DNA from: Oscillatoriales cyanobacterium
Lineage (GTDB): Bacteria > Cyanobacteriota > Cyanobacteriia > Cyanobacteriales > Microcoleaceae
Reading direction: 5' to 3'
Length of the DNA stretch: 64,000 nt
Assembly (NCBI GenBank): GCA_004292955.1
Contig: RDXX01000015.1
Coordinates: 124,001 to 188,000, forward strand
In this document: positions 41,915 to 50,103 of the stretch, one piece after another
Layout of the letters: each line of letters begins with the position of its first letter
Numbering within the stretch: the first letter of the stretch is position 1
The notes under the pieces: generated by a model
What the model was told of the DNA's origin: nothing
The model's input: only the letters and a program-made list of their open reading frames with translations
The model's database searches: none
Position numbers and translations under genes: made by a program

Positions 41915-42120
41915 GTGCGTCTCAAAATTGTGCCGACAGTCTATTTGGGGCCCAGACTTGAAGTGCAGCCGCTCAAAATTCGGTCAAAGGCCGAAAGCCA
42001 CCGGCTTCAAGGTGATAAAAATGCCACCAACAGGCAATAAACTTGCAAAATACTGTAAAAAAAGTTAAGAATCGGAAGCATACTCCTGATTTTTGATATA
42101 GCAAAGCAAGGTAAAAATCG

Positions 42121-42579
42121 ATGAGCTTAAGAGAACGGATTGACGCAGAAATCAAAGCAGCGATGAAGTCCAAGGACAAAGTTCGCTTGGAAACTGTTCG
42201 TGGCATCAAGAAAGTTATTCTGGAAAAAGAAGTCAGCCTCCGTCCCTCGGGGCAAGAGACGCTGACAGAAGCTCAAGAATTGGAAATTTTGATGCAGATA
42301 GCGAAACAGCGCCGGGATTCGATCGACCAATACCGCAAAGGTGGCCGCGAGGACTTAGTGGCACAAGAGGAGGCGGAGTTGGCAATTCTGGAAGAGTATT
42401 TGCCGGCGCAGATGTCTGACGAAGAGGTAAGTCAAGTGGTTGACGAGGTGATTGCTTCGGTGGGCGCTACTTCTGCCAAAGATATGGGCAAGGTGATGGG
42501 CAAGGCTATGCAGCAGCTTAAAGGCAAAGCAGACGGTAACAGAATTCAAGAGATGGTAAAAGCAAAGCTTAACAGTTGA
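42121..42579 (+). CDS. GatB/YqeY domain protein (152 aa)
   Basis: The protein matches the YqeY family: SLRERIDAEIKAAMKSKDKV at the start, LETVRGIKKVILEKE, KQRRDSIDQYRKGGREDLV, EEAELAILEEYLPAQMS and DMGKVMGKAMQQLKGKADG. The fold is that of the GatB tail domain, which binds tRNA in amidotransferases; the free-standing protein has no settled role. The last residues and TGA stop come from the AACAGTTGACAG heptad array that begins at 42573, so the natural C-terminus may have been trimmed or replaced by the repeat. Confidence 0.9.
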   Translation: MSLRERIDAEIKAAMKSKDKVRLETVRGIKKVILEKEVSLRPSGQETLTEAQELEILMQIAKQRRDSIDQYRKGGREDLVAQEEAELAILEEYLPAQMSDEEVSQVVDEVIASVGATSAKDMGKVMGKAMQQLKGKADGNRIQEMVKAKLNS

Positions 42580-42692
42580 CAGTTGACAGTGGACAGTTGA
42601 CAGTTGGTAGAAGTCATTAGTCAACAGTCAGCAGTCAGCAGTCAGCAGTCAACAGTCAACAGTCAACAGTCAACAGTCAGCGGTCAGCGGTC
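42573..42692. repeat. TTGACAG and CAGTCAA/CAGTCAG heptad arrays
   Basis: A TTGACAG array (42573-42606) overlaps the YqeY stop codon. It is followed by CAGTCAG and CAGTCAA heptads from 42625 to about 42692. The remainder up to 42962 is non-coding and should hold the promoter of the kinase gene. Confidence 0.85.
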
Positions 42693-42962
42693 ATTAGGAA
42701 GAATGTAGCAGCCTGCTAATTTTTCGCCTTTGCGATCGCCCAAAAAAACCGCAACTATGGGGCAAACCCCTCCGGGGGAACCCCTGATTTTCGATCGCCC
42801 GCTTGCGCCTAATTTCTCAAAGTTGCTCAAAAAGAAGTAAAATGCTAACTTTCATCGGGACTGGGAACTACAGACAGTGAAGTACGATCTTGAGCATTAA
42901 AGATTTAACATTCTAAGTCTGCCAGCGATCGTCTATTTTTTAACAATTTCTACTTAAAACTT

Positions 42963-44645
42963 ATGCAGCCACCTATTTCTATTGGAACTCTCCTACAAAA
43001 CCGCTACCGCTTGGTGAATATTTTAGGTCAAGGGGGATTTGGCCGGACTTATTTAGTAGAAGACGAGGGGCGGTTTAAAGAACGCTGCGCCCTCAAGGAA
43101 TTGATTCCGATGCAAAGCGGGCCTTACGTTTTGGAAAAATCGAAGGAATTGTTTCAAAGAGAGGCGGCAATACTTTACCAAATTGCCCACCCGCAAATTC
43201 CCCAGTTTCGGGCAATATTTGAAGAGAATCAACGTTTGTTTTTAGTGCAGGATTACGTGGAAGGGATGACTTACCGCGAACTGTTGCTCGATCGAACTAA
43301 CACAGGCGGCACCTTCAGCGAAGCCGAAGTTTTAGTCTTTATCCGACAAATGCTGCCGGTACTGGCTCATATTCACGCCCGGGGCATCATCCACCGCGAC
43401 ATCTCGCCAGAAAATATCATCCTCCGTGAAAACGATAAGTTGCCGGTACTGATTGACTTTGGAGTGGTGAAAGAACTCGCTACCAAAGTTCAGTCTCCCG
43501 AAGGAACAGCCCACGCGACAACTGTGGGTAAAATTGGCTACGCGCCGATGGAACAATTGCAAAGCGGGCGCGCAACGGCCAGCAGTGACCTGTATGCTTT
43601 AGCTGTAACGGCGATCGTCCTGCTGACGGGCAAAGAACCGCAGGAATTGCTGGATCAAACAACGCTACAGTGGAATTGGCAGCAGCAAGTACAGGTGAGC
43701 GCTGGTTTGGCTGTGGTGCTGAATCGGATGTTAAATCGCTCTCCGGGCGATCGATATCAATCTGTCAGCGAAGTCGCTCAAGCACTCGACACCCAAACTA
43801 ATTCTAACCCTCAATCTAACGCGCCAACTGCACCACCAGCATCAGCAGTCGTCCAGTCAAATCCTTCGCTAATCGCAACGGTAGCCGTGGGGAGACCACT
43901 CGAATCCGAGCCGGTGGTGCCCCTAAGTCCCGGCCCGCAAAACCAGCCAGATCCGCTAATTGAGCCTGCTGGTGGCTCTTTGTGGGATAATCCGGTTGCT
44001 GCGATCGGACTGCTAACAGGCTTAGTCATCTTGACAGGCTTCGGTTCCTGGGCATTAGTAGGCTCATTTCTCAACAGCAAACCGAAGCCCACAGCCACTC
44101 CGACAGCGCCATCAGTCATAACTCCGACGCCGAGACTAACTCCGCTTCCAACCCCGGAACCTTTGCCAACTCCAACCCCGGAACCTTTACCAAGCCCAAC
44201 TCCAGAACCTTCGCCAAGCCCAACTCCAGAACCTTCGCCGGAAATCACACCAGAACCTTCGCCGGAAATCACCCCAGAACCTTCGCCGGAAATCACACCA
44301 TCGCTACCACCTGAACCAACGCCAGCGCCAGAACCGACGCCAACACCAGAACCGACTCCCGCGCCGACTCCCGCGCCCAAACCGACACCCGCGCCAACTC
44401 CCGCGCCGAAACCCACACCCGCGCCGACTCCCGCACCCAAACCGACTCCCGCACCGACTCCCGCACCCAAACCGACTCCCGCACCAACTCCTGCACCAAC
44501 TCCTGCGCCGTCACCAACTCCTGCGCCGTCACCAACTCCTGCGCCGTCACCAACTCCTGCGCCGTCACCAACTCCTGCGCCGGAACCCGCACCGACTCCT
44601 GCGCCTTCACCGGAACCCGCACCGACTCCTGCGCCTTCACCCTAG
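42963..44645 (+). CDS. membrane Ser/Thr protein kinase with Pro-rich tail (560 aa)
   Basis: The kinase domain spans about residues 14-275 with [29 protein letters not shown] (Ser in place of the usual Lys at HRDxKPxN), LIDFGVVKE and [11 protein letters not shown] transmembrane helix lies at about 343-366 ([20 protein letters not shown]). The last 190 residues are almost only Pro, Thr, Ala, Glu and Ser in [11 protein letters not shown]-type repeats outside the membrane, with no folded sensor domain after them. The tail may span the peptidoglycan. The HRDISPEN change is common in cyanobacterial Pkn2-type kinases, so activity is not excluded. Confidence 0.9.
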   Translation: MQPPISIGTLLQNRYRLVNILGQGGFGRTYLVEDEGRFKERCALKELIPMQSGPYVLEKSKELFQREAAILYQIAHPQIPQFRAIFEENQRLFLVQDYVEGMTYRELLLDRTNTGGTFSEAEVLVFIRQMLPVLAHIHARGIIHRDISPENIILRENDKLPVLIDFGVVKELATKVQSPEGTAHATTVGKIGYAPMEQLQSGRATASSDLYALAVTAIVLLTGKEPQELLDQTTLQWNWQQQVQVSAGLAVVLNRMLNRSPGDRYQSVSEVAQALDTQTNSNPQSNAPTAPPASAVVQSNPSLIATVAVGRPLESEPVVPLSPGPQNQPDPLIEPAGGSLWDNPVAAIGLLTGLVILTGFGSWALVGSFLNSKPKPTATPTAPSVITPTPRLTPLPTPEPLPTPTPEPLPSPTPEPSPSPTPEPSPEITPEPSPEITPEPSPEITPSLPPEPTPAPEPTPTPEPTPAPTPAPKPTPAPTPAPKPTPAPTPAPKPTPAPTPAPKPTPAPTPAPTPAPSPTPAPSPTPAPSPTPAPSPTPAPEPAPTPAPSPEPAPTPAPSP

Positions 44646-44702
44646 TTCTGGCAAAATTCCTCTAGACTTAAGTTGAAGCCAATTACTTACTAGCTTTTGC
44701 CA

Positions 44703-45410
44703 ATGAACTCGCTGCTGATTGCTGGAACTGATACTGACGCGGGCAAAACTGTTTTGACCAGTGCTCTGGCTGCTTATTGGCAAATGTATTTTCCCGATCG
44801 CAGTTTGGGAATTATGAAGCTGTTGCAAACCGGCACGGGCGATCGAGAACTCTACACCCGTTTATTTAGCCTCGACCAATCCCCCGAAGAACTCAATCCG
44901 CTGCACTTTAGCGCGCCTCTAGCACCACCGATTTCTGCCGAACGCGAGGGGAGAGCGATCGAACTCGAAAAGGTCTGGACGGCGCTGCAAAGCCTCACTG
45001 AGCGCAAGAATTTTGTGCTGGTGGAGGCTTTGGGAGGGCTGGGTTCCCCTGTAACGCGGGAACTGACGGTGGCGGATATTGCCCGAGATTGGCGGCTGAG
45101 GGGCGTTTTGGTGGTACCTGTGAGGTTAGGTGCGATCGGGCAAGCTGTAGCGAATGTTGCCCTCGCCAGACACACGGGCTTTCAGCTTAGAGGCATTGTC
45201 CTTAATTGCCCTCAAGCTTGTTCCGAACAAGAAATTGCCGATTTTGCGCCGATCGATTTAATCGAGTCTCTGACTCAAATTCCAGTGTTGGGTACTTTGC
45301 CACATTTAGACGATCCAAATGACTTGACAAAATTAGCAGCATCAGCATCAGAATTAGATTTAGAGCGGTTGTTACATGGAGTTAATTTGGTTTCTCAGAC
45401 TGCTAAATAA
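44703..45410 (+). CDS. bioD: dethiobiotin synthase
   Basis: The P-loop is LLIAGTDTDAGKTVLTSALA (about residues 4-23). EALGGLGSPVTRE corresponds to the EGAGGLxxP motif, and LRGIVLNCP to the GxVLN strand. The enzyme uses ATP and CO2 to close the ureido ring of dethiobiotin in biotin synthesis. Compared with the classic family, the Gly-Ala of EGAGG is Ala-Leu here. ATG 44703 was chosen; a TTG two codons upstream is possible. It follows the kinase gene by 57 bp; no other biotin genes are in the window. Confidence 0.85.
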   Translation: MNSLLIAGTDTDAGKTVLTSALAAYWQMYFPDRSLGIMKLLQTGTGDRELYTRLFSLDQSPEELNPLHFSAPLAPPISAEREGRAIELEKVWTALQSLTERKNFVLVEALGGLGSPVTRELTVADIARDWRLRGVLVVPVRLGAIGQAVANVALARHTGFQLRGIVLNCPQACSEQEIADFAPIDLIESLTQIPVLGTLPHLDDPNDLTKLAASASELDLERLLHGVNLVSQTAK

Positions 45411-45600
45411 CCCCATTCTCAACACCTCTGTTGCTCAATCTTCTCTTTCTCTGTGTACTCTGCGCCCTCTGTGGTAAAACATCTTAGATTTTATTTTAAC
45501 CGCAGAGAGCGCAAACCGCAGAGAGCGCAGAGAGCGCAGAGAAGGAAAAGAGAGTTTTACAAATTATTTAACTGGTTCCCAGGTAAAGAGTAAAACGAGT

Positions 45601-45638
45601 AAACAACTAACAAATAACAACTAACAAATAACAACTAA
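45601..45638. repeat. AACAACTAACAAAT heptad array before an M20 gene
   Basis: Alternating AACAACT and AACAAAT heptads run up to one base before the ATG at 45640. Upstream, 45465-45545 contains inverted CCTCTGTGGT / ACCGCAGAG elements. No Shine-Dalgarno sequence is present. Confidence 0.85.
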
Positions 45639-45639
45639 T

Positions 45640-46851
45640 ATGGTTTCTACTGTACCGAATTTAACCGATTTCGATTTATCTCAGTTGCGGCTGGAGATTA
45701 GAAGTTTGCAGCCTCAGCTAGTCGAATGGCGCCGCCGCTTGCACCAAAAACCGGAGTTGGGTTTTGATGAGAATTTAACAGCCCAGTTTATCTCCCAAAA
45801 GTTGCAGGAATGGGGAATTGAGCATCAAACTAATATTGCTAAAACGGGTGTTGTCGCAACTATTGACAGCGGGAAGCCGGGGCGAGTTTTGGCAATTCGA
45901 GCGGATATGGATGCTTTGCCGATTCAAGAGGAAAATGAGGTGGATTATCGATCGCAGCATGATGGTATTATGCACGCTTGCGGTCACGACGGTCATACTG
46001 CGATCGCCCTTGGGACAGTTTGTTATCTCGCCAAACACAAACACAGCTTTTCGGGTAAGGTAAAATTCATCTTTCAGCCCGCCGAAGAAGGCCCGGGTGG
46101 CGCCAAACCGATGATTGAAGCCGGAGTTTTGCAGAATCCTGACGTTGAGGCGATCGTCGGCTTGCATTTGTGGAATAATCTACCATTAGGCACTGTAGGC
46201 GTCCGCAGCGGCGCGCTGATGGCGGCTGTAGAAGTTTTTGACTGCACGATTTTTGGCAAGGGCGGGCACGGTGGAATGCCACACCAGACTGTAGATGCGA
46301 TCGTCGTTACAGCCCAAATTGTCAGCGCCCTACAGGCAATTGTCGCACGGAACGTTAACCCGATCGACTCAGCGGTAGTCACAGTCGGCAAATTCCACGC
46401 AGGGCACACCCACAACGTCATCGCCAACACCGCCCAAATCGGCGGCACAGTGCGCTATTTCAATCCCATATATCAAGGTTATTTTCACAGGCGAATCGAG
46501 CAAGTAATTGCCGGAATTTGTCAGAGTCACGGCGCCAATTACCAACTAGATTATTCTTCGATTTATCCACCAGTTATCAACGATTCAAGCATGGCTGACT
46601 TAGTACGCAGCGTGGCTGAATCCGTTGTGGAAACTCCTGCGGGAATAGTCCCAGAATGTCAAACAATGGGCGGGGAGGATATGTCATTCTTTTTGCAAGA
46701 AATCCCCGGCTGCTATTTCTTTTTAGGTTCCGCAAATCCCGAGAAAAACTTGGCTTACCCGCACCACCACCCGCGTTTTGATTTTGATGAAACTGCGTTG
46801 GGGATGGGTGTAGAAATGTTTGTGAGGTGCGTAGAAAAATTCTGTGGTTAG
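45640..46851 (+). CDS. M20 family amidohydrolase (403 aa)
   Basis: The metal-binding pattern of the M20D/hippuricase group is complete: VLAIRADMDALPIQEE, GIMHACGHDGHTAIALG, FQPAEEGPGGAKPMIEAG and a C-terminal MGGEDMSFFLQEIPG. The dimerisation domain starts with GKGGHGGMPHQTVDAI. Such enzymes cut N-acyl amino acids, hippurate or IAA-amino acid conjugates; the natural substrate is not visible. It is cytosolic, of usual length. The start ATG lies one base after a heptad array. Confidence 0.92.
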   Translation: MVSTVPNLTDFDLSQLRLEIRSLQPQLVEWRRRLHQKPELGFDENLTAQFISQKLQEWGIEHQTNIAKTGVVATIDSGKPGRVLAIRADMDALPIQEENEVDYRSQHDGIMHACGHDGHTAIALGTVCYLAKHKHSFSGKVKFIFQPAEEGPGGAKPMIEAGVLQNPDVEAIVGLHLWNNLPLGTVGVRSGALMAAVEVFDCTIFGKGGHGGMPHQTVDAIVVTAQIVSALQAIVARNVNPIDSAVVTVGKFHAGHTHNVIANTAQIGGTVRYFNPIYQGYFHRRIEQVIAGICQSHGANYQLDYSSIYPPVINDSSMADLVRSVAESVVETPAGIVPECQTMGGEDMSFFLQEIPGCYFFLGSANPEKNLAYPHHHPRFDFDETALGMGVEMFVRCVEKFCG

Positions 46852-46854
46852 AGT

Positions 46855-47170
46855 AGAGTCGGCGGTTGAAACCGCGTCTATACAAACAAAACCTGCCTCC
46901 GCAGGTTGAAGAATGAAAGGTTAAAATTATGTTATTCAGCAATTAGACTCGGCGGTTGAAACCGCGTCTATACAAATAAAACCTGCCTCCGCAGGTTGAA
47001 GAATGAAAGGTTGAAATTATGTTATTCAGCAATTAGACTCGGCGGTTGAAACCGCGTCTATACAAATAAAACCTGCCTCCGCAGGTTGAAGAATGAAAGG
47101 TTAAAATTATGTTATTCAGTCCGCGAAGGCGGACTTTGTTTGTGTAGACGCGGTTTCAACCGCCGACTCT
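46855..47170. repeat. three 90-bp tandem repeats bounded by an inverted copy
   Basis: GGCGGTTGAAACCGCGTCTA recurs at 46861, 46951 and 47041, each with ACCTGCCTCCGCAGGT downstream, at a period of 90 bp. At 47140-47170 GTGTAGACGCGGTTTCAACC closes the array in inverse orientation. The element is the same family as that at 27600-27745. It separates the convergent M20 and aldo/keto reductase genes. Confidence 0.85.
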
Positions 47171-47181
47171 AACGAACCGGG

Positions 47182-48162
47182 TTATCTCGTTTGAAAGATA
47201 TTCTGCACCATTTTCTTATCCACACTCGCCGCCGCCTTATCCAATTCTGCAATCTCCCCCGAATTCAACTCCCAGCCCAAAGCACCAATATTATCCATCG
47301 CCTGCGCCGCCGATTTAGCCCCCGGAATCGGAATAGTTTCTTTGCAGATGCACCAGTTGATTGCTACCTGCGAAACAGTCTTGTTTCTGAACGCCGCTAT
47401 TTCTCGCAAACAGCCCAAAAGCGATCGCATTCCCGGTAATAACTGCTTGCACGCCAAACCTCTAATACCCTTAGGAAGAGCGCCATTTTCCGAATATTTA
47501 CCAGTCAGCAACCCCAAAGCTAAAGGACTGTAAGCAATCAATTTTATCCCCAATTCATCGCAAACATCTTTCAATCCAAGTTCTGTTACTGGATAAGTAG
47601 AAAGTAGCGAATATTGCACTTGTAAAGTCACAATAGGAACTTGGCGCGAACTAAATCTTTGATGCACCCATTTCAACCGTTTCGGCCCGTAATTAGATAA
47701 ACCCACTCCCTTGACCAATCCTTGCTCGTAAAGGTCAGCCAAACCGTCCAAAAGAGCTCCCTCTTGCCAAGGTGCATAATTGGCTGTAGACCAGTGCATT
47801 TGCACCAAATCTACATTCTTTCCGAGCCGCGAAGCAGAGGCTTTTCCAGCAGATATCATGGATTGTCGCGTCAGTCTCCAAGGATAAGCAGCTAGTTTTG
47901 TCGCTATACAAATATTGTCTTGATTTGCACCTTGATATTGTTGGGAAAACTGCCCTAAAAGTTGCTCGCTGCGTCCGTTTAATTTCCCGGTTCCGTAGGA
48001 ATCACCTGTATCAAACAAGGTGACTCCATTGTTAACGCAAAGATTGAACGCGGCTTGCAATTCCTCGTCCATACTTTCATCGTAACCCCAGAGTAATCTG
48101 TTACCCCAAGCCCAAGTGCCACAGCCCATTTTTGGTAATACAATTTTTTGATTAGTTGACAT
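47182..48162 (-). CDS. aldo/keto reductase (326 aa)
   Basis: The AKR catalytic set can be followed: Asp and Tyr in LFDTGDSYGTG (about residues 50-60), Lys in IATKLAAYPW (about 88) and His in VQMHWS (about 122). The cofactor-binding C-terminal part reads IPIPGAKSAAQAMDN. The barrel enzyme reduces carbonyl compounds with NADPH in the cytosol; the substrate is not predictable. The stop lies 12 bases from the repeat array at 46855-47170. ATG 48162 begins MSTNQKIVLPKMGCGTW. Confidence 0.9.
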   Translation of the reverse strand: MSTNQKIVLPKMGCGTWAWGNRLLWGYDESMDEELQAAFNLCVNNGVTLFDTGDSYGTGKLNGRSEQLLGQFSQQYQGANQDNICIATKLAAYPWRLTRQSMISAGKASASRLGKNVDLVQMHWSTANYAPWQEGALLDGLADLYEQGLVKGVGLSNYGPKRLKWVHQRFSSRQVPIVTLQVQYSLLSTYPVTELGLKDVCDELGIKLIAYSPLALGLLTGKYSENGALPKGIRGLACKQLLPGMRSLLGCLREIAAFRNKTVSQVAINWCICKETIPIPGAKSAAQAMDNIGALGWELNSGEIAELDKAAASVDKKMVQNIFQTR

Positions 48163-48370
48163 TTTTATTGATGATTAATGATTGATATTAGGGTAAGGTA
48201 TACTGAACAAGTGACCGGGGATGCTCGCACTCGTTCGTCGTTACCAAAGTATCTCACCAGCCCCTCACACGCGAGCGGGGACGGCACTAGGAAGAGACTG
48301 AGGAATGATATTAATGATATTATTTTCGCTTACATCCAAACAATAATTTTCCGCTCTTAAGTGCGAGCGT

Positions 48371-48458
48371 CCCCGCTCGCGTAACCTTCACTCCCCGCTC
48401 GCGTAACCTTCGCTCCCCGCTCGCGTAACCTTCACTCCCCGCTCGCGCAACCTTCGCT
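48371..48458. repeat. four tandem 22-bp GC-rich repeats
   Basis: CCCCGCTCGCGTAACCTTC units start at 48371, 48393, 48415 and 48437 with a period of exactly 22 bp. TCGCTCGCGAGCG follows. They lie in the 345-bp gap between the aldo/keto reductase and GHL10 genes; the rest of that gap shows no gene. Confidence 0.85.
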
Positions 48459-48507
48459 CGCGAGCGCTGGAATATCCCGATGTAACCGGATTTGATATGA
48501 GGACTTT

Positions 48508-49824
48508 TTACTTTTTAGATGTGGTTGGTGAGGGCGAAGGTGGGCTGTTTTTTGTAGGTTGATTGGGCTTAGCTTTGGGGTCTGGTTTGGCTGGGGGCGG
48601 CGGAGGAAAAGTTGCCGCGCGTCTCGGTATTTGTAGCGCTGTGCGGAATGCAGAAGACGGGAAGAAGGCGCTAAATTGAGAAAGTCGATCGCCCATTGGT
48701 TCGGGTGCATCTTCCCACAAGCTTTCGTAGTAGAAGAAAGCGGCACCTAAGCCGTATTGTTGGACTGCTTGCACCTGGGATTTAATTTGCCCTATCGCTA
48801 CTGGACGATTTCTTAAACCTGTCATAATCCCAACTCCAGTCGGAATTTTTTGCTGTGCTTCTCGCATTTCTGGACGGTTAATCTTGTCCACAAATGATTC
48901 TAGATTGGGACGGTACACTTGCACGATCAGTTCGTCGGCAATATCCAAACGCACCCAAGCCAGCCAATCTTGGAGGTGATGTTTGTAAGCAAATTCGTAG
49001 TAATTGGGAGAAATCGAGAAAATTGCCTTGGGTTTTGCTGCTTTGACGGCTTGATTTAGTTGGGACATAAAAGCGGTGATTTTATTAGCTCGCCACTTCA
49101 CCCATGCTGCGTCTTGAGAGTCGCTTGGAGGTGCTTTTTTGGTTTCTTTGGTATACAAAGCCACTGTGTATTCGTCATAGCCAAATTCTGAGGGCAAACT
49201 CATATGGTCGTCGAATTGGATGCCGTCGGCGTTGTATTGGGTGGTGATTTCTAGTACGAGTTCGGTAATAAATTTCTGGACTTCGGGATGAAAGGGATTG
49301 AGCCAAACTACTTCGCCACCTGCACCGTTTGATGTTTGAGTGCCGTCTTGTTTTTGTGTCAGCCAATCGGGATTGTTTAAGGCTAATTCTGAGGTGGGAG
49401 GAGTCATAAAACCAAACTCAAACCAAGGAATTACTAGCAGCCCTTGACGGTGAGCTTGAGCGACTAAATCTCCGATCATATCTTGTCCGTCTAACCCTCT
49501 ATAAACAAAGGGTTGAATGTCTCTTTGCTGGGCGACTGGGCTGGGATACATTGCATAGCCAGAGTTCCAGACTACGGGATAGATTGTGTTAAAATTTAAT
49601 CGCTTTAATTGGCTGACAGCCTCGGCTACTTTGCGCCTATCTCTGAGGATGTCTTTGTCGTTTGTCGTCATCCAAACTCCGCGAATTTCTTGGCGGGGTT
49701 GCTGGGCGATCGCGCCGATCGCATTATTGACCAACAATACTATAATGAATGAGAGGGCAAACAGCAGTGGGAACAAACGTTTAATCGATCGCGACCAACT
49801 GCGAGGAATGATCCGTAATGTCAT
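48508..49824 (-). CDS. family 10 glycoside-hydrolase-like (GHL10) secreted protein (438 aa)
   Basis: An N-terminal hydrophobic segment (about residues 17-40) serves as signal or anchor. The GHL10/DUF187 barrel follows, with EIRGVWMTTNDKDILRD, LNFNTIYPVVWNSGY, VIPWFEFGFM, VVWLNPFHPEVQKFI and GIQFDDHMSLP, which carries the likely catalytic acids. The C-terminus is Pro/Ser-rich. The protein probably cleaves a cell-envelope glycan in the periplasm or outside. ATG 49824 (MTLRII) was chosen over an ATG 11 codons upstream (49857); the choice is uncertain. Confidence 0.85.
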   Translation of the reverse strand: MTLRIIPRSWSRSIKRLFPLLFALSFIIVLLVNNAIGAIAQQPRQEIRGVWMTTNDKDILRDRRKVAEAVSQLKRLNFNTIYPVVWNSGYAMYPSPVAQQRDIQPFVYRGLDGQDMIGDLVAQAHRQGLLVIPWFEFGFMTPPTSELALNNPDWLTQKQDGTQTSNGAGGEVVWLNPFHPEVQKFITELVLEITTQYNADGIQFDDHMSLPSEFGYDEYTVALYTKETKKAPPSDSQDAAWVKWRANKITAFMSQLNQAVKAAKPKAIFSISPNYYEFAYKHHLQDWLAWVRLDIADELIVQVYRPNLESFVDKINRPEMREAQQKIPTGVGIMTGLRNRPVAIGQIKSQVQAVQQYGLGAAFFYYESLWEDAPEPMGDRLSQFSAFFPSSAFRTALQIPRRAATFPPPPPAKPDPKAKPNQPTKNSPPSPSPTTSKK

Positions 49825-50103
49825 AATTTTGAATGGTGAGTTAGCTTTCAAACACACCCCGGCATAATTTGGCGATCAAATTTGCTCGCTCTACAGTCTA
49901 CAGCCATTTGCGCTGAATGTGCGATCGTACAATCGCTGAAAATCTGCGATGTAGGCGGGGGGTAAGTGAGAGCATTTTGTCAAAAGTGCTGGCCAATCTT
50001 AATTACACACCGCCAGCTCTCCTGACCGGACAGTCCTGTCTGCGGAAGTGCAAGTGCTGTACAATATCGGGGAAAGGAATATTTCGATCGAACATCTGTA
50101 ATT

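Noticed and set aside
41973-42209. 78-codon minus-strand frame over the YqeY start
   Set aside because: It is antisense to the well-supported YqeY gene and has no recognisable features.
43811-44470. 219-codon Gly/Val-rich frame on the minus strand
   Set aside because: It is the antisense of the kinase's PTPAP-type repeats; its regular composition is a by-product of the repeat codons.
42994-44645. Kinase called inactive because HRDIKPEN is HRDISPEN
   Set aside because: The catalytic Asp and Asn are kept, and this change is frequent in cyanobacterial kinases of this type.
46855-47170. Possible CRISPR array (regular direct repeats)
   Set aside because: The 90-bp units are identical along their whole length with no unique spacers, and an inverse copy closes the array. 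No cas genes are near.
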